From Ignavibacteria bacterium (GTDB taxonomy: Bacteria > Bacteroidota > Ignavibacteria > Ignavibacteriales > Ignavibacteriaceae): a DNA stretch of 64,000 nucleotides. The stretch spans positions 1-64,000 of the forward strand of contig JAUYAB010000020.1 in the NCBI GenBank assembly GCA_030693705.1. The letters run 5' to 3'. The position numbers were made by a program, and so were the translations under genes. Below are positions 54,245 through 63,014 of the stretch, one piece after another. Every line of letters starts with the position of its first letter. Positions within the stretch are counted from its first letter, which is position 1. Below the pieces are notes generated by a model. The model searched no databases. It had not been told where the DNA came from and was given only the letters and a program-made list of their open reading frames with translations.

Positions 54245-55939
54245 ATGTCATTTATTGTAACAGCAAGAAAATACCGCCCGCAACTTTTTGATGATGTTGT
54301 AGGACAAGAGCATATAACTAATACGCTGAAAAATGGAATCAAAAGCGGACGAATTGCCCACGCTTTTATTTTCACCGGTCCGCGCGGAGTTGGGAAAACA
54401 ACTACCGCAAGAATTCTTGCCAAAGCGTTGAACTGCCAGAATCCAAATGATGCCGAACCATGTAACGAATGTGAAATGTGTAAGTCAATTCAATCAACTC
54501 AATCTATGGATATAATTGAAATTGATGCTGCATCAAACCGCGGGATAGATGACATTCGCACGCTTCGCGATTCCGTAAAATATGCCCCGACAAAAGGGAA
54601 GTATAAAGTTTATGTCATCGATGAAGTTCACATGCTTACCAAGGAATCCTTTAACGCATTACTAAAAACTCTGGAAGAACCCCCTTCTCACACGATCTTT
54701 ATTTTTGCGACAACTGATATTCACCGTGTACCGATTACTATCATTTCCCGCTGCCAGAGGTATGATTTTAGAAGAATCGATGTAAACACGATCAAAGCTT
54801 TGTTGAGCAAAATCGCCATCGATCAAAAAATTTCAATTGATGATAAAACCTTAACGCTGATCGCGAAAAAATCGGATGGCGGACTGCGTGATGCGGAAAG
54901 CTTTTTTGATCAAGTGGTAGCTTTTTGCGGCGAAACGGTTGAATATGAAACAGTAATTAAAATTCTCAACTTTATTGATGATGAACTCTACTTTCAAGTT
55001 TCCGATGCGATCAAATCGAAAGATTACCAAACGGCTTTCACAGTCGCAGAAAAAATATATCAAAACGGTTGGAGTTTTACCGATTTTCTAGAAGGGCTGA
55101 TCGAGCATTTCAGAAATATTTTAACGGTCCAATTATCAGGAACAACAACATTAATTGAGACGGCGGAAATTTACAAAGAGCGGTATCAATCGAACAGAAA
55201 TGTATTTACTGAAAATGATTTAGTCAGAATTATAAACTCGCTTACAAAAACTTCCGCTGAACTGAGATTTGCAGTGAACCATAAATTAAAAATCGAGATG
55301 GCGTTGTGTTTCATTATCGGGTTGGAATCGACATTAACGATCTCGCAATTGGTGGGAATGGTAAACTCCGGGAAATTTTCTGAAATTGAAGTAAGTTCTT
55401 TGGGAAATCAAAAAGCTACCGTTCAACCGCCAACTTTAATACCTCAATCTAAATTGGTTGAACAGAAGAGTGAACCGCAAGTAATTCATTCTTCAAATTC
55501 TCAGAAAATTTCTAAAAACGAACCGGCAATAGCCAGAACAATCGATAAAGCAACTTTCGATCAGAACAGTAATTTGTTTGATTACGACACGTTTGTGAAG
55601 AAATGGGAAGGATTTGTAACTTCAATAACCAAAGAGAAGAAATTACTTTTCGGGAAAATTATGGGACAAATTTCTCCGGTTAGTGTGAACGAATCCACAC
55701 TTAACGTTCATTTAGCAGATGATTTCTCCCGGCATGTGCTTGATCAACATGAAGACTATCTCACCCAAAAAGCGGATGAAATATTTGGGGCAAAATTGAA
55801 ATTCAAATTCGTAGAGATGGAAGATCAGGAAGAAAAATCTGAGGGAAAATCGGATAAATCGAACCAAAGAAACGAAGTTCCCGACACGAAACTCTTTAAT
55901 TACATTAAAAATGAACTTGGAGGAAAAGAAGTTTACTAA
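54245..55939 (+). CDS. dnaX: DNA polymerase III subunit gamma/tau
   Basis: 564 residues. AAA+ clamp-loader: Walker A GPRGVGKTTTAR (about 45-56), zinc-finger cysteines in CQNPNDAEPCNECEMC, Walker B VYVIDEVHML, sensor 1 FATTDIHR. Domain III runs to about 360. The tail (about 380-564) is poorly conserved and acidic/basic, ending in a tau-like domain (FVKKWEGFVTSITKEKKLLF). It loads the sliding clamp and couples the replisome. Its 5' end is duplicated at 52124, so this copy may have come in with the AlbA gene. Confidence 0.96.
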   Translation: MSFIVTARKYRPQLFDDVVGQEHITNTLKNGIKSGRIAHAFIFTGPRGVGKTTTARILAKALNCQNPNDAEPCNECEMCKSIQSTQSMDIIEIDAASNRGIDDIRTLRDSVKYAPTKGKYKVYVIDEVHMLTKESFNALLKTLEEPPSHTIFIFATTDIHRVPITIISRCQRYDFRRIDVNTIKALLSKIAIDQKISIDDKTLTLIAKKSDGGLRDAESFFDQVVAFCGETVEYETVIKILNFIDDELYFQVSDAIKSKDYQTAFTVAEKIYQNGWSFTDFLEGLIEHFRNILTVQLSGTTTLIETAEIYKERYQSNRNVFTENDLVRIINSLTKTSAELRFAVNHKLKIEMALCFIIGLESTLTISQLVGMVNSGKFSEIEVSSLGNQKATVQPPTLIPQSKLVEQKSEPQVIHSSNSQKISKNEPAIARTIDKATFDQNSNLFDYDTFVKKWEGFVTSITKEKKLLFGKIMGQISPVSVNESTLNVHLADDFSRHVLDQHEDYLTQKADEIFGAKLKFKFVEMEDQEEKSEGKSDKSNQRNEVPDTKLFNYIKNELGGKEVY

Positions 55940-56002
55940 AACCGCTCCTTTTCTCACCGGAAAAATTGTAAATTTTTTAAGAATTCCTTAACTTTTCACC
56001 CG

Positions 56003-56692
56003 ATGAATAAAAAATTAATTGTCGCTATCGATGGGCCAGCCGGTTCAGGAAAAAGTACCACAGCAAAACTTCTTGCAAACAAGCTTAACTATCTTTATTT
56101 AGATACCGGCGCCATGTACCGGGCAATCACCTTTCTTGCATTAAAACATAAGATAGTCAAGAACGAATCTGAAATTGTTAAACTCTTAAAAGAGACCGAC
56201 ATTGAATTGATCTATGAAAACGGCAACTCCCGTGTTTTTGCAAATAAAATTGAACTCTCCGAAGAAATCCGTTCGCACGAAGTTAACAGCAACGTAAGTG
56301 ATGTCAGTAAGATAAAGCAAGTCCGCGAAATATTAGTACAAAAGCAGAGAGAAATTGGAGCTTTAGGCGGAATAGTAATGGAAGGAAGAGACATCGGAAC
56401 CGTTGTTTTCCCCCATGCAGATGTAAAATTTTTTTTAACCGCCACGATCGATGAGCGGACTAAAAGACGCACAAAAGAAATGGTCGAAAAAGGGAAACAT
56501 ATTCACGAAGACCTTGTAAAAGAAAGTCTGCTGAACCGTGATAAAATTGATTCCACCAGAAAAGAAAGCCCGCTGCAAAAAGCTGAAGATGCGACTCCCG
56601 TTGATACTTCCTTTTTAACGATTGATGAACAAGTAAATTTCATTTATGATGAAGTAGCCAAAGTTGCTCTCTCAAAAGGTGTTGAACTTTGA
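56003..56692 (+). CDS. cmk: Cytidylate kinase
   Basis: 229 residues. P-loop AIDGPAGSGKSTTAKLLA (about 7-24), TGAMYRAITFLA substrate region, MEGRDIGTVVFPHADVKFFL, and the lid with RTKRRTKEM. It phosphorylates CMP and dCMP. In many Bacteroidota/Chlorobi-type genomes cmk, ispH and rpsA lie together, as here, but a HEPN-MNT pair has been placed between cmk and ispH. Confidence 0.96.
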   Translation: MNKKLIVAIDGPAGSGKSTTAKLLANKLNYLYLDTGAMYRAITFLALKHKIVKNESEIVKLLKETDIELIYENGNSRVFANKIELSEEIRSHEVNSNVSDVSKIKQVREILVQKQREIGALGGIVMEGRDIGTVVFPHADVKFFLTATIDERTKRRTKEMVEKGKHIHEDLVKESLLNRDKIDSTRKESPLQKAEDATPVDTSFLTIDEQVNFIYDEVAKVALSKGVEL

Positions 56693-56715
56693 GGTTGAAA
56701 AATTTGTTATCTTTA
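56682..56715 (+). promoter_or_regulatory. Possible promoter of the HEPN-MNT pair
   Basis: TTGAAC (56682-56687), a 20-base gap, TATCTTTA (56708-56715), one mismatch from TAnnTTTG. It overlaps the cmk 3' end and precedes the MNT gene. Confidence 0.35.
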
Positions 56716-56744
56716 CAAAGAAAAGAATAACTTTAGGATACACA

Positions 56745-57035
56745 ATGACCAAGGAAGAAATAATAAAATATATATCGTTGGAGAAACCGAATCTTCAAGA
56801 AAAATACGGTGTTACAAAAATCGGTCTTTTTGGCAGTTATGCACGTGGTGAGCAAAACGGCGAGAGCGATGTTGACATTGTTGTTGAGTTAGAAAAACCT
56901 GACCTTTTTTATCTTATCGGAATTAAACAAACTTTTCAAGAAGCTATGAATGCTAAGGTTGATATAGTTAGACTTAGAAAAGAGATGAATCAAGTTCTGA
57001 AAAAAAGAATATTACGAGATGCGATCTATGTTTGA
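56745..57035 (+). CDS. MNT-type nucleotidyltransferase antitoxin
   Basis: 96 residues from ATG 56745 with AGGA upstream; the longer frame from 56664 overlaps cmk. The minimal nucleotidyltransferase motif is GLFGSYARGEQNGESDVDIVVEL (GSYARGE, then SDVDI), with a third carboxylate in KVDIV. In HEPN-MNT pairs the MNT protein neutralises the HEPN RNase, in studied cases by AMPylating it. It overlaps the HEPN gene. Confidence 0.9.
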   Translation: MTKEEIIKYISLEKPNLQEKYGVTKIGLFGSYARGEQNGESDVDIVVELEKPDLFYLIGIKQTFQEAMNAKVDIVRLRKEMNQVLKKRILRDAIYV

Positions 57036-57426
57036 TAACGAACTTGTTATAGATATTCTCAAAAACATTATCTGGTCGTTGAACCAAATTGACAAACGAT
57101 TTGCGAAAATTAAATCAGCCCAAGATTTTATTGTTGATGATGAGGGGCTAGAAAAGCTTGATAGCATTTGTATGCAATTAATTAATATCGGCGAAGCTTT
57201 AAAACAAATTGATAAATTAACTGAAAATAAACTTTTAATTAATTATAAAGAAATTGATTGGAAAAGTGCAAAAGGGATGAGGGATATAATTACTCATCAT
57301 TATTTTGATATTGACTCCGAAACAGTATTTAATGTCTGTACCGACCATATCCCTGAAATGAAAAAAGCAATAGAGCAAATATTAGTTGAGTTGGAAAGCA
57401 ACAATAAAGTGCCTGGAGCTAAATAG
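57028..57426 (+). CDS. HEPN-domain (DUF86) ribonuclease toxin
   Basis: 132 residues from ATG 57028 (MFDNELVIDIL, the usual DUF86 start); ATG 57019 is possible. The canonical R-x4-H-x-Y motif is intact in MRDIITHHYF (about 89-98), the RNase active site and the Tyr that MNT partners modify. It overlaps the MNT stop by 8 bases, as expected for a coupled toxin-antitoxin pair. Confidence 0.9.
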   Translation: MFDNELVIDILKNIIWSLNQIDKRFAKIKSAQDFIVDDEGLEKLDSICMQLINIGEALKQIDKLTENKLLINYKEIDWKSAKGMRDIITHHYFDIDSETVFNVCTDHIPEMKKAIEQILVELESNNKVPGAK

Positions 57427-57433
57427 GATTTAT

Positions 57434-58369
57434 ATGGTTGTATCAGTTGATAAAAACGCCGGATTTTGCTGGGGTGTAGTCCGGGCAATTGATTTTGCCG
57501 AAAGAGAATTGAAAAATTCAGCAAAGTTATATTCGCTTGGAGATGTTATTCATAATGCATCGGAAGTGAATCGCCTTGCAAAATTGGGCATGGAAACAAT
57601 TTCGGTCGATGATTTTGATAAAATTCCAAAGGGAAGCAAAGTTTTAATTCGCGCTCATGGCGAGCCGCCTTCCACTTATAAAAAGGCGGTAGAGTTTGGG
57701 ATTGAACTGATTGACGCAACTTGTCCGGTGGTAACAAAAGTTCAAGAACGAATTAAAAAGTTTGTTGATAAAAATTATCAAGTTGTTATCTTCGGAAAAA
57801 AAGATCACGCTGAAGTTATTGGTTTGCGCGGAGTAACCGGTGATAAAGCGATCGTTGTTGTAACTTTGGCTGAAGCTCTACAGAAAGTTGATCTTTCCAA
57901 ACCGACGGTATTGTTCTCGCAAACAACGATGGACAAAGAAACTTTTGGTACGATTGCTTCTTCGTTAAAAGAAAAAGTGAAAGAACTGGTTATTGGAACA
58001 ATCGAAGACGAAGCGGTAGAATTTCATGCAAAAGACACCATTTGCGGGCAGGTTTCCGGGCGAGAAAAAAAGCTCAAAGAGTTTGCCCTTTCAAATGATG
58101 TTGTTATCTTTACAGCGGGCAAAAAAAGTAGTAATGGAAAAGTTCTCTATTCCGTAGCAAAAGAAGTAAATCCCAAAACTTTTTTTGTTGAAACAAAAGA
58201 TGAAATCGATTTTAGCTGGTTTACCGGCGCGGAAACTGTTGGTATTACCGGCGCAACATCAACCCCGCAATGGGTGATGGAAGAATTAAAAAGTGTAATT
58301 GAAAAAAAAAGCCCATCCCTAACCCTTCCCAAAGGGAAGGGAATTTTGATTCCCCCTTTGGGGGATTAA
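57434..58369 (+). CDS. ispH: 4-hydroxy-3-methylbut-2-enyl diphosphate reductase
   Basis: 311 residues from ATG 57434; the upstream extension to 57386 overlaps the HEPN gene. Fe-S ligand cysteines: AGFCWGVVRA, DATCPVVTK and KDTICGQVSGRE. Other motifs include RAHGEPP (in place of the more common RAHGVPP), GATSTPQWVMEE. Last step of the MEP isoprenoid pathway. The final 19 or so residues (SPSLTLPKGKGILIPPLGD) are encoded by an intergenic-type repeat, so the original stop was probably near 58310. Confidence 0.94.
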   Translation: MVVSVDKNAGFCWGVVRAIDFAERELKNSAKLYSLGDVIHNASEVNRLAKLGMETISVDDFDKIPKGSKVLIRAHGEPPSTYKKAVEFGIELIDATCPVVTKVQERIKKFVDKNYQVVIFGKKDHAEVIGLRGVTGDKAIVVVTLAEALQKVDLSKPTVLFSQTTMDKETFGTIASSLKEKVKELVIGTIEDEAVEFHAKDTICGQVSGREKKLKEFALSNDVVIFTAGKKSSNGKVLYSVAKEVNPKTFFVETKDEIDFSWFTGAETVGITGATSTPQWVMEELKSVIEKKSPSLTLPKGKGILIPPLGD

Positions 58370-58380
58370 AGGGGGCTTAA
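58310..58380. repeat. CCCTTCCC/GGGAAGGG palindromic repeat overlapping the ispH 3' end
   Basis: CCCTTCCCAAAGGGAAGGG and CCCCCTTTGGGGG are two adjacent palindromes, framed by AGCCC at the left and GGGGGCTT at the right. The first and part of the second are translated as the ispH tail. A third short palindrome, CCGCCTTTGGCGG, lies at about 58424. Confidence 0.75.
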
Positions 58381-58501
58381 TAAAAGTTTATAAGTCATAA
58401 TTAATTATTAATGTTAAACTAAACCGCCTTTGGCGGACTGTTTTTATTTTCATTTGATGACTTGGAAAGTAAAAATAGATAAATATTTTTTTGGAGGTTC
58501 A

Positions 58502-60310
58502 ATGTCCGAAAAGAAAAAAAAATCACTCCTTGATGAATTCAACAGCGCGAAAAAATTCTTTCATGAAGAAGAATATTCTCAAGAAGAGTTTTCTGCACTC
58601 TCTAAACTTTACGGAGATTCCTTCCGTGATGTAAAAGAAGGCGAGATCATCAAAGGAACTATCGTTAGAGTTCAACAAGATACCGTTATCATTGATGTCG
58701 GTTTCAAATCCGAAGGTCAAATTCCTAAAGATGAATTCTCTCCTGATGAACCGATTAGAGTCGGTGCTGAAATTGAAGTAGTTCTCGAAAGTGTTGAAGA
58801 TCAAGAAGGAAACCTGGTACTTAGCAAAAGACGCGCAGACTTTCTCAGAATTTGGGAAAAAGTTGTTCGCGCTCATGATACCGGAGAAATTATTCAAGGT
58901 AAAATTGTTCGCAGAATTAAAGGCGGTATGGTTGTTGACCTTATGGGTATGGAAGCATTCTTACCTGGTTCACAAATTGATGTTCGCCCGATCCGTGATT
59001 TTGACGCCTTCGTTGGTAAAATGATGGACTTCAAGGTTGTTAAGATCAATATCCCAACCGAAAATGTTGTTGTCTCCCATAAAGTTCTTGTTGAAGAAGA
59101 AATGGCTGACCAACGTAAAGAGATTCTCGATAGACTTGAAAAAGGTCAAATCCTCGAAGGAATTGTTAAAGCAATTACCGACTTTGGTGTGTTCGTCGAT
59201 CTCGGCGGTGTAGATGGTTTAATTCACATTACAGACCTTAGCTGGGGCAGAATTAATCATCCGAACGAAGTTGTTAAACTTGATGAAACCATTAATGTTG
59301 TTGTTACTGATTTCGATGAAGAGAAGAGAAGAATTTCACTTAGCTTGAAAAAACTTCTTCCGCATCCCTGGGAAAATATCGAAGAGAAATTACAGATCGG
59401 AACAAAAGTTTCCGGTAAAGTAGTTTCATTAACCGATTACGGCGCATTTATCGAAATCGAAAAAGGCATCGAAGGTTTGATCCACAATTCCGAAATGAGC
59501 TGGACCCAGCATATCAAACATCCATCGCAAGTTGTTGCAATGGGACAAATGATTGAAGCTGTTGTTCTAAGCCTTGATAAAGAAGAGAAGAAAATTTCTC
59601 TCGGAATTAAACAACTCGAACCGGATCCTTGGCAAGAATTGATGCAGAAATATCCTGTCGGATCAAAGCATCATGGTATTGCAAGAAATCTTACCAACTT
59701 CGGAGTATTTGTTGAACTTGAACCTGGTGTTGACGGGTTAGTTCACATTTCCGATTTATCATGGACAAAGAAAATCCGCCACCCCGGGGAAGTTGTTAAA
59801 AAAGGGGAAAGAATTGAAGTTCTCGTTCTTTCCGTTGATGTTGATCAGAGGAAAATTTCGCTTGGTCACAAACAAGTTCAAGATAATCCATGGGATACAT
59901 TTGAAAAATCTTATGCTGTGGGAATTGAAACCCAGGCAAAGATCGTCCGCATCATTGAAAAAGGAATTATTGTTGAACTTCCGCTTGATGTAGACGGATT
60001 CGTTCCTACAAGTCATCTTTCAACTGCAAAGATCAAAAACCTCACGATCCATTTTCCGATCGATACAATGATAGATTTAGAAGTCATTGAGTTCGATAAA
60101 GAAAATAAGAAAATCGTTATGAGTGCGTTAGCGTTCTTAAAAGATAAAGATGAAGCTGTTATTCAGGAATTCATTACTTCTCATAAACTCGAAAAAATGA
60201 CTCCAGCAGATGTAATGACTGCTGATACGGTTACGGTAAACTCGGCAGACTTCCCGAATTTTGAACTTCCGGAAGAAAGTCTTGCTCCACCGGAACAAGT
60301 ACAAGAATAA
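58502..60310 (+). CDS. rpsA: 30S ribosomal protein S1
   Basis: 602 residues from ATG 58502, which has a strong GGAGG 4 bases upstream; the longer frame from 58430 passes through repeat sequence. Six S1 (OB-fold) repeats run from about 35 to 570, for example VKAITDFGVFVDLGGVDGLI, VVSLTDYGAFIEIEKGIEGL and IARNLTNFGVFVELEPGVDG. It binds mRNA and helps the 30S subunit initiate on structured or weak ribosome-binding sites. An acidic tail ends the protein. Confidence 0.96.
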   Translation: MSEKKKKSLLDEFNSAKKFFHEEEYSQEEFSALSKLYGDSFRDVKEGEIIKGTIVRVQQDTVIIDVGFKSEGQIPKDEFSPDEPIRVGAEIEVVLESVEDQEGNLVLSKRRADFLRIWEKVVRAHDTGEIIQGKIVRRIKGGMVVDLMGMEAFLPGSQIDVRPIRDFDAFVGKMMDFKVVKINIPTENVVVSHKVLVEEEMADQRKEILDRLEKGQILEGIVKAITDFGVFVDLGGVDGLIHITDLSWGRINHPNEVVKLDETINVVVTDFDEEKRRISLSLKKLLPHPWENIEEKLQIGTKVSGKVVSLTDYGAFIEIEKGIEGLIHNSEMSWTQHIKHPSQVVAMGQMIEAVVLSLDKEEKKISLGIKQLEPDPWQELMQKYPVGSKHHGIARNLTNFGVFVELEPGVDGLVHISDLSWTKKIRHPGEVVKKGERIEVLVLSVDVDQRKISLGHKQVQDNPWDTFEKSYAVGIETQAKIVRIIEKGIIVELPLDVDGFVPTSHLSTAKIKNLTIHFPIDTMIDLEVIEFDKENKKIVMSALAFLKDKDEAVIQEFITSHKLEKMTPADVMTADTVTVNSADFPNFELPEESLAPPEQVQE

Positions 60311-60330
60311 TAAATGATCCGGTAATTAAT

Positions 60331-60358
60331 GTAGAGACATGCTATGGCATGTCTCTGC
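60331..60358. repeat. Palindromic intergenic repeat, copy 2
   Basis: GTAGAGACATGC and GGCATGTCTCTGC form a near-perfect palindrome with the same start and the same preceding AATTAAT as the copy at 13583. GTTTTT follows, so it may double as the rpsA terminator. Confidence 0.75.
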
Positions 60359-60371
60359 GTTTTTAAAGAGT

Positions 60372-61703
60372 ATGAATAAAAAAGTTGCGCTACATACATT
60401 AGGTTGTAAATTAAATTTTTCAGAAACCGCCGCGATCGGTAAACAATTTACTACCCGCGGATTTTCGGTTGTAGATTTTTCCGACCATGCGGATGTTTAC
60501 GTGCTTAACACTTGCTCGGTAACTGATAATGCCGAAAAAGAATGTCGTCAGGTAATTCGACGTGTATTAAAACAAAATCATAAGGCGTTTGTTATCGTAA
60601 CCGGCTGCTATGCTCAACTTCGTCCCGATGAAATTGCTAAAATAGATGGAGTGGATGCGGTTCTCGGAAGCAATGAAAAATTTGATCTTTTCTCCTACTT
60701 AGACGATTTTGAAAAGAAAGATCTCGCTTGCATTTACACTTCTTCTAAAAGTGAACTTGATAATAATTTTGGAATTGCTTCTTCAACCGATATTGATTCT
60801 CGTACTCGTGCATACTTTAAAATACAAGACGGATGCGATTACAAATGCACTTACTGCACAATCCCTTTAGCGCGTGGGGCAAGCCGAAGTTTAGAACCGG
60901 AAAAAGTTGTTGAGCAATTTCGTTCGATAGTAGCTCAAGGGTATAAAGAAATAATTTTGACAGGTGTGAATGTTGGTGATTACGGAAAATCTTTTGAAAT
61001 AGATTTTTATCATTTACTAAAAAAGTTAATTCTGGTCGAAGGAGATTTCAGAATCCGCATTAGCTCTATTGAACCCAATCTTTTAACGGATGAAATTATT
61101 TCTCTTACTTTATCCACAGAAAAACTTTGTAAGCATTTTCATATTCCTTTGCAAAGCGGAACAGACAAAATTCTGCGCCTGATGCAGCGCCGTTATACTA
61201 TCGAAGATTATAAAACTCTCATCTCAAAATTGAATAACATCGATCCGGAAATTGGAATCGGCGTTGATGTAATTACCGGTTTCCCCGGTGAAACCGAAGG
61301 AGATTTTCAAGAGACTTATAATTTTTTAAGGGAGTTAGAAATTTCTTATTTACATGTTTTCACTTATTCCGAACGCCCGGACACAAAAGCTGTTTCGTTG
61401 CCGGGAAAAGTTGGAAAAGAAGAGAAGAAAAGAAGAAGTTCGTTATTACGAATTTTAAGTGATAAAAAAAGATTCGCTTTCCAAGAAAAATTTATCGGCA
61501 AAAAAGAAAGAGTTCTTTTTGAAGAAGCGAATGACGACGGCATCATTAAAGGGTTTACTTCGAATTATATTAAAGTCTTTCATCCGTTCATGAGTGAATT
61601 ACAGAATCAATTTACTGAAGTGACCATAGAAAAAGTTCTCGGAAATTATTGTAACGCTTCATTGGAAGGGAAAAATTTTTCCGTTGAACGGTTAGCAGTT
61701 TAA
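60372..61703 (+). CDS. mtaB: tRNA (t6A37) methylthiotransferase
   Basis: 443 residues from ATG 60372; the upstream in-frame ATG at 60339 lies in the palindromic repeat. The N-terminal UPF0004 domain has cysteines in LGCKLNFSE, NTCSVTDNAEKEC and VTGCYAQ. The radical SAM C-x3-C-x2-C is DGCDYKCTYCTIP (about 157). A C-terminal TRAM-like part follows. MtaB adds the methylthio group to t6A37 of tRNAs reading ANN codons. Confidence 0.92.
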   Translation: MNKKVALHTLGCKLNFSETAAIGKQFTTRGFSVVDFSDHADVYVLNTCSVTDNAEKECRQVIRRVLKQNHKAFVIVTGCYAQLRPDEIAKIDGVDAVLGSNEKFDLFSYLDDFEKKDLACIYTSSKSELDNNFGIASSTDIDSRTRAYFKIQDGCDYKCTYCTIPLARGASRSLEPEKVVEQFRSIVAQGYKEIILTGVNVGDYGKSFEIDFYHLLKKLILVEGDFRIRISSIEPNLLTDEIISLTLSTEKLCKHFHIPLQSGTDKILRLMQRRYTIEDYKTLISKLNNIDPEIGIGVDVITGFPGETEGDFQETYNFLRELEISYLHVFTYSERPDTKAVSLPGKVGKEEKKRRSSLLRILSDKKRFAFQEKFIGKKERVLFEEANDDGIIKGFTSNYIKVFHPFMSELQNQFTEVTIEKVLGNYCNASLEGKNFSVERLAV

Positions 61704-61727
61704 TCCATAAATTCACAATAAAAAAAT

Positions 61728-62471
61728 ATGAAAAAATTTGTCTTCCTCTTTCTCCTTTCTGTTTCATTTTTATCGCCCTCGATAAATAGTCAAATAAAAA
61801 ATCAACTGCAGTTATCTAAATTTAATTTTACTGATCAGTCTGCAAGTGAAAGTGGAATTCATAAAGAATTTTTAGAAACCTCACCGACTAAGAAAAACAT
61901 CGCGCTCGCAATTTTATATTCAGCTTTGCTGCCGGGGATGGGGGAGTTATATGCAAATAATTATCAATCCGGGAAATATTTTACCATTGCTGATGTTGCC
62001 TTGGTGGGTATTTATTTTGGCGTGAATACTTATGGCGACTGGAAGAAAGAGAATTACAAATCGTTTGCCCAAACGTATGGCGGAATTTCTTTAACAAGTA
62101 AAAATGATGATTACTTTGCGACAATCGGGAACTATAAAAACATCGATCAATACAATGATGAAAAAGCGCTTGAACAGCGATTTACGGAAATGTTCGACAA
62201 AAATATTATGAATTGGAAATGGGAAAGCGAAACCCAGAGACGCGAATATAGGGGAATGTGGCTTTCGAGTCAACGTGCATACAATAACCTGCAGTTTGTA
62301 GTTGGAGCAATGCTAATCAATAGATTGGGAAGTATCATTAACGCTGTCCGTTCGGTTGTGGCATACAATAAAAATTTGTCCGGGCAGACGAGCTGGAATT
62401 TATATCTTGATGCAAACCCAAATCCGTTTGCAACAAAAAACATTTCACTGAACTTTATCTCAACTTTTTAA
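61728..62471 (+). CDS. DUF5683-like membrane protein
   Basis: 247 residues with a signal peptide (to about SINSQ). A pair of hydrophobic segments surrounds the motif YSALLPGMGELYANNYQSGKYF (about 63-84), typical of DUF5683/TM2-like proteins. A further hydrophobic stretch lies near 188-207 (FVVGAMLINRLGSIINAVRSV). The long charged loop between is variable. Function unknown; probably envelope-linked. Confidence 0.65.
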   Translation: MKKFVFLFLLSVSFLSPSINSQIKNQLQLSKFNFTDQSASESGIHKEFLETSPTKKNIALAILYSALLPGMGELYANNYQSGKYFTIADVALVGIYFGVNTYGDWKKENYKSFAQTYGGISLTSKNDDYFATIGNYKNIDQYNDEKALEQRFTEMFDKNIMNWKWESETQRREYRGMWLSSQRAYNNLQFVVGAMLINRLGSIINAVRSVVAYNKNLSGQTSWNLYLDANPNPFATKNISLNFISTF

Positions 62472-62668
62472 TTCCAGGAGAAATATTTCATCTAAAGAAT
62501 TTAAATTCATTTCGAATAAAAAGATATTTCTTTCCTTGAAAGAAAATCACATCGGAACTTGTTAAAAATATTTTGTCGACCATTCTGTCGGTTCATCGCC
62601 TAAAAGGTCGAATCATTTAAATTTGTCCTTCCAAATTTCTCATTATCATCTCTTTTTTCGTTGGCACG

Positions 62669-62698
62669 TTGATTGGTTATTGGTAATAAATCTATAAT
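62669..62698 (+). promoter_or_regulatory. Possible promoter of the small secreted protein and barrel gene
   Basis: TTGATT (62669-62674), an 18-base spacer and TATAAT (62693-62698). 62472-62668 shows no other feature. Confidence 0.4.
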
Positions 62699-62732
62699 GT
62701 TTAGAGAAGTTCATTAGGATAAAGAGCACAAA

Positions 62733-63014
62733 ATGAAAACAATAATTTTAGTAGCCGCCCTGATACTTTTTGCTATCCCGGCGAAGGCACAAGATTCAAC
62801 TTCGGTTGGCGGGAGAAAAGAAAAATCGACCATGGAAAGCGACAAATCAGGTAACTTCTCCATCGATAAAAAGAAGAAAAATGATGTATTTATCGATAAA
62901 GACGGAGACGGTATTTGCGATTTCCGGGCGAAAGGACTGAGTTTTGAAAAATTAAGAAAACGAAATCGTCAAGGTCTTGGTGACGGTAAAGGAAAGGGAA
63001 AGGGAAACCATTGA
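62733..63014 (+). CDS. Small secreted protein with Asp-rich Ca-binding-like loop
   Basis: 93 residues with a signal peptide (cleavage after AKAQ). A DKDGDGICDFRA loop (about 56-67) resembles the calcium-binding EF-hand/thrombospondin-type-3 loop. The tail is Gly/Lys-rich (GDGKGKGKGNH). Its TGA overlaps the TTG start of the next gene by three bases, so translation is probably coupled. Confidence 0.65.
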   Translation: MKTIILVAALILFAIPAKAQDSTSVGGRKEKSTMESDKSGNFSIDKKKKNDVFIDKDGDGICDFRAKGLSFEKLRKRNRQGLGDGKGKGKGNH

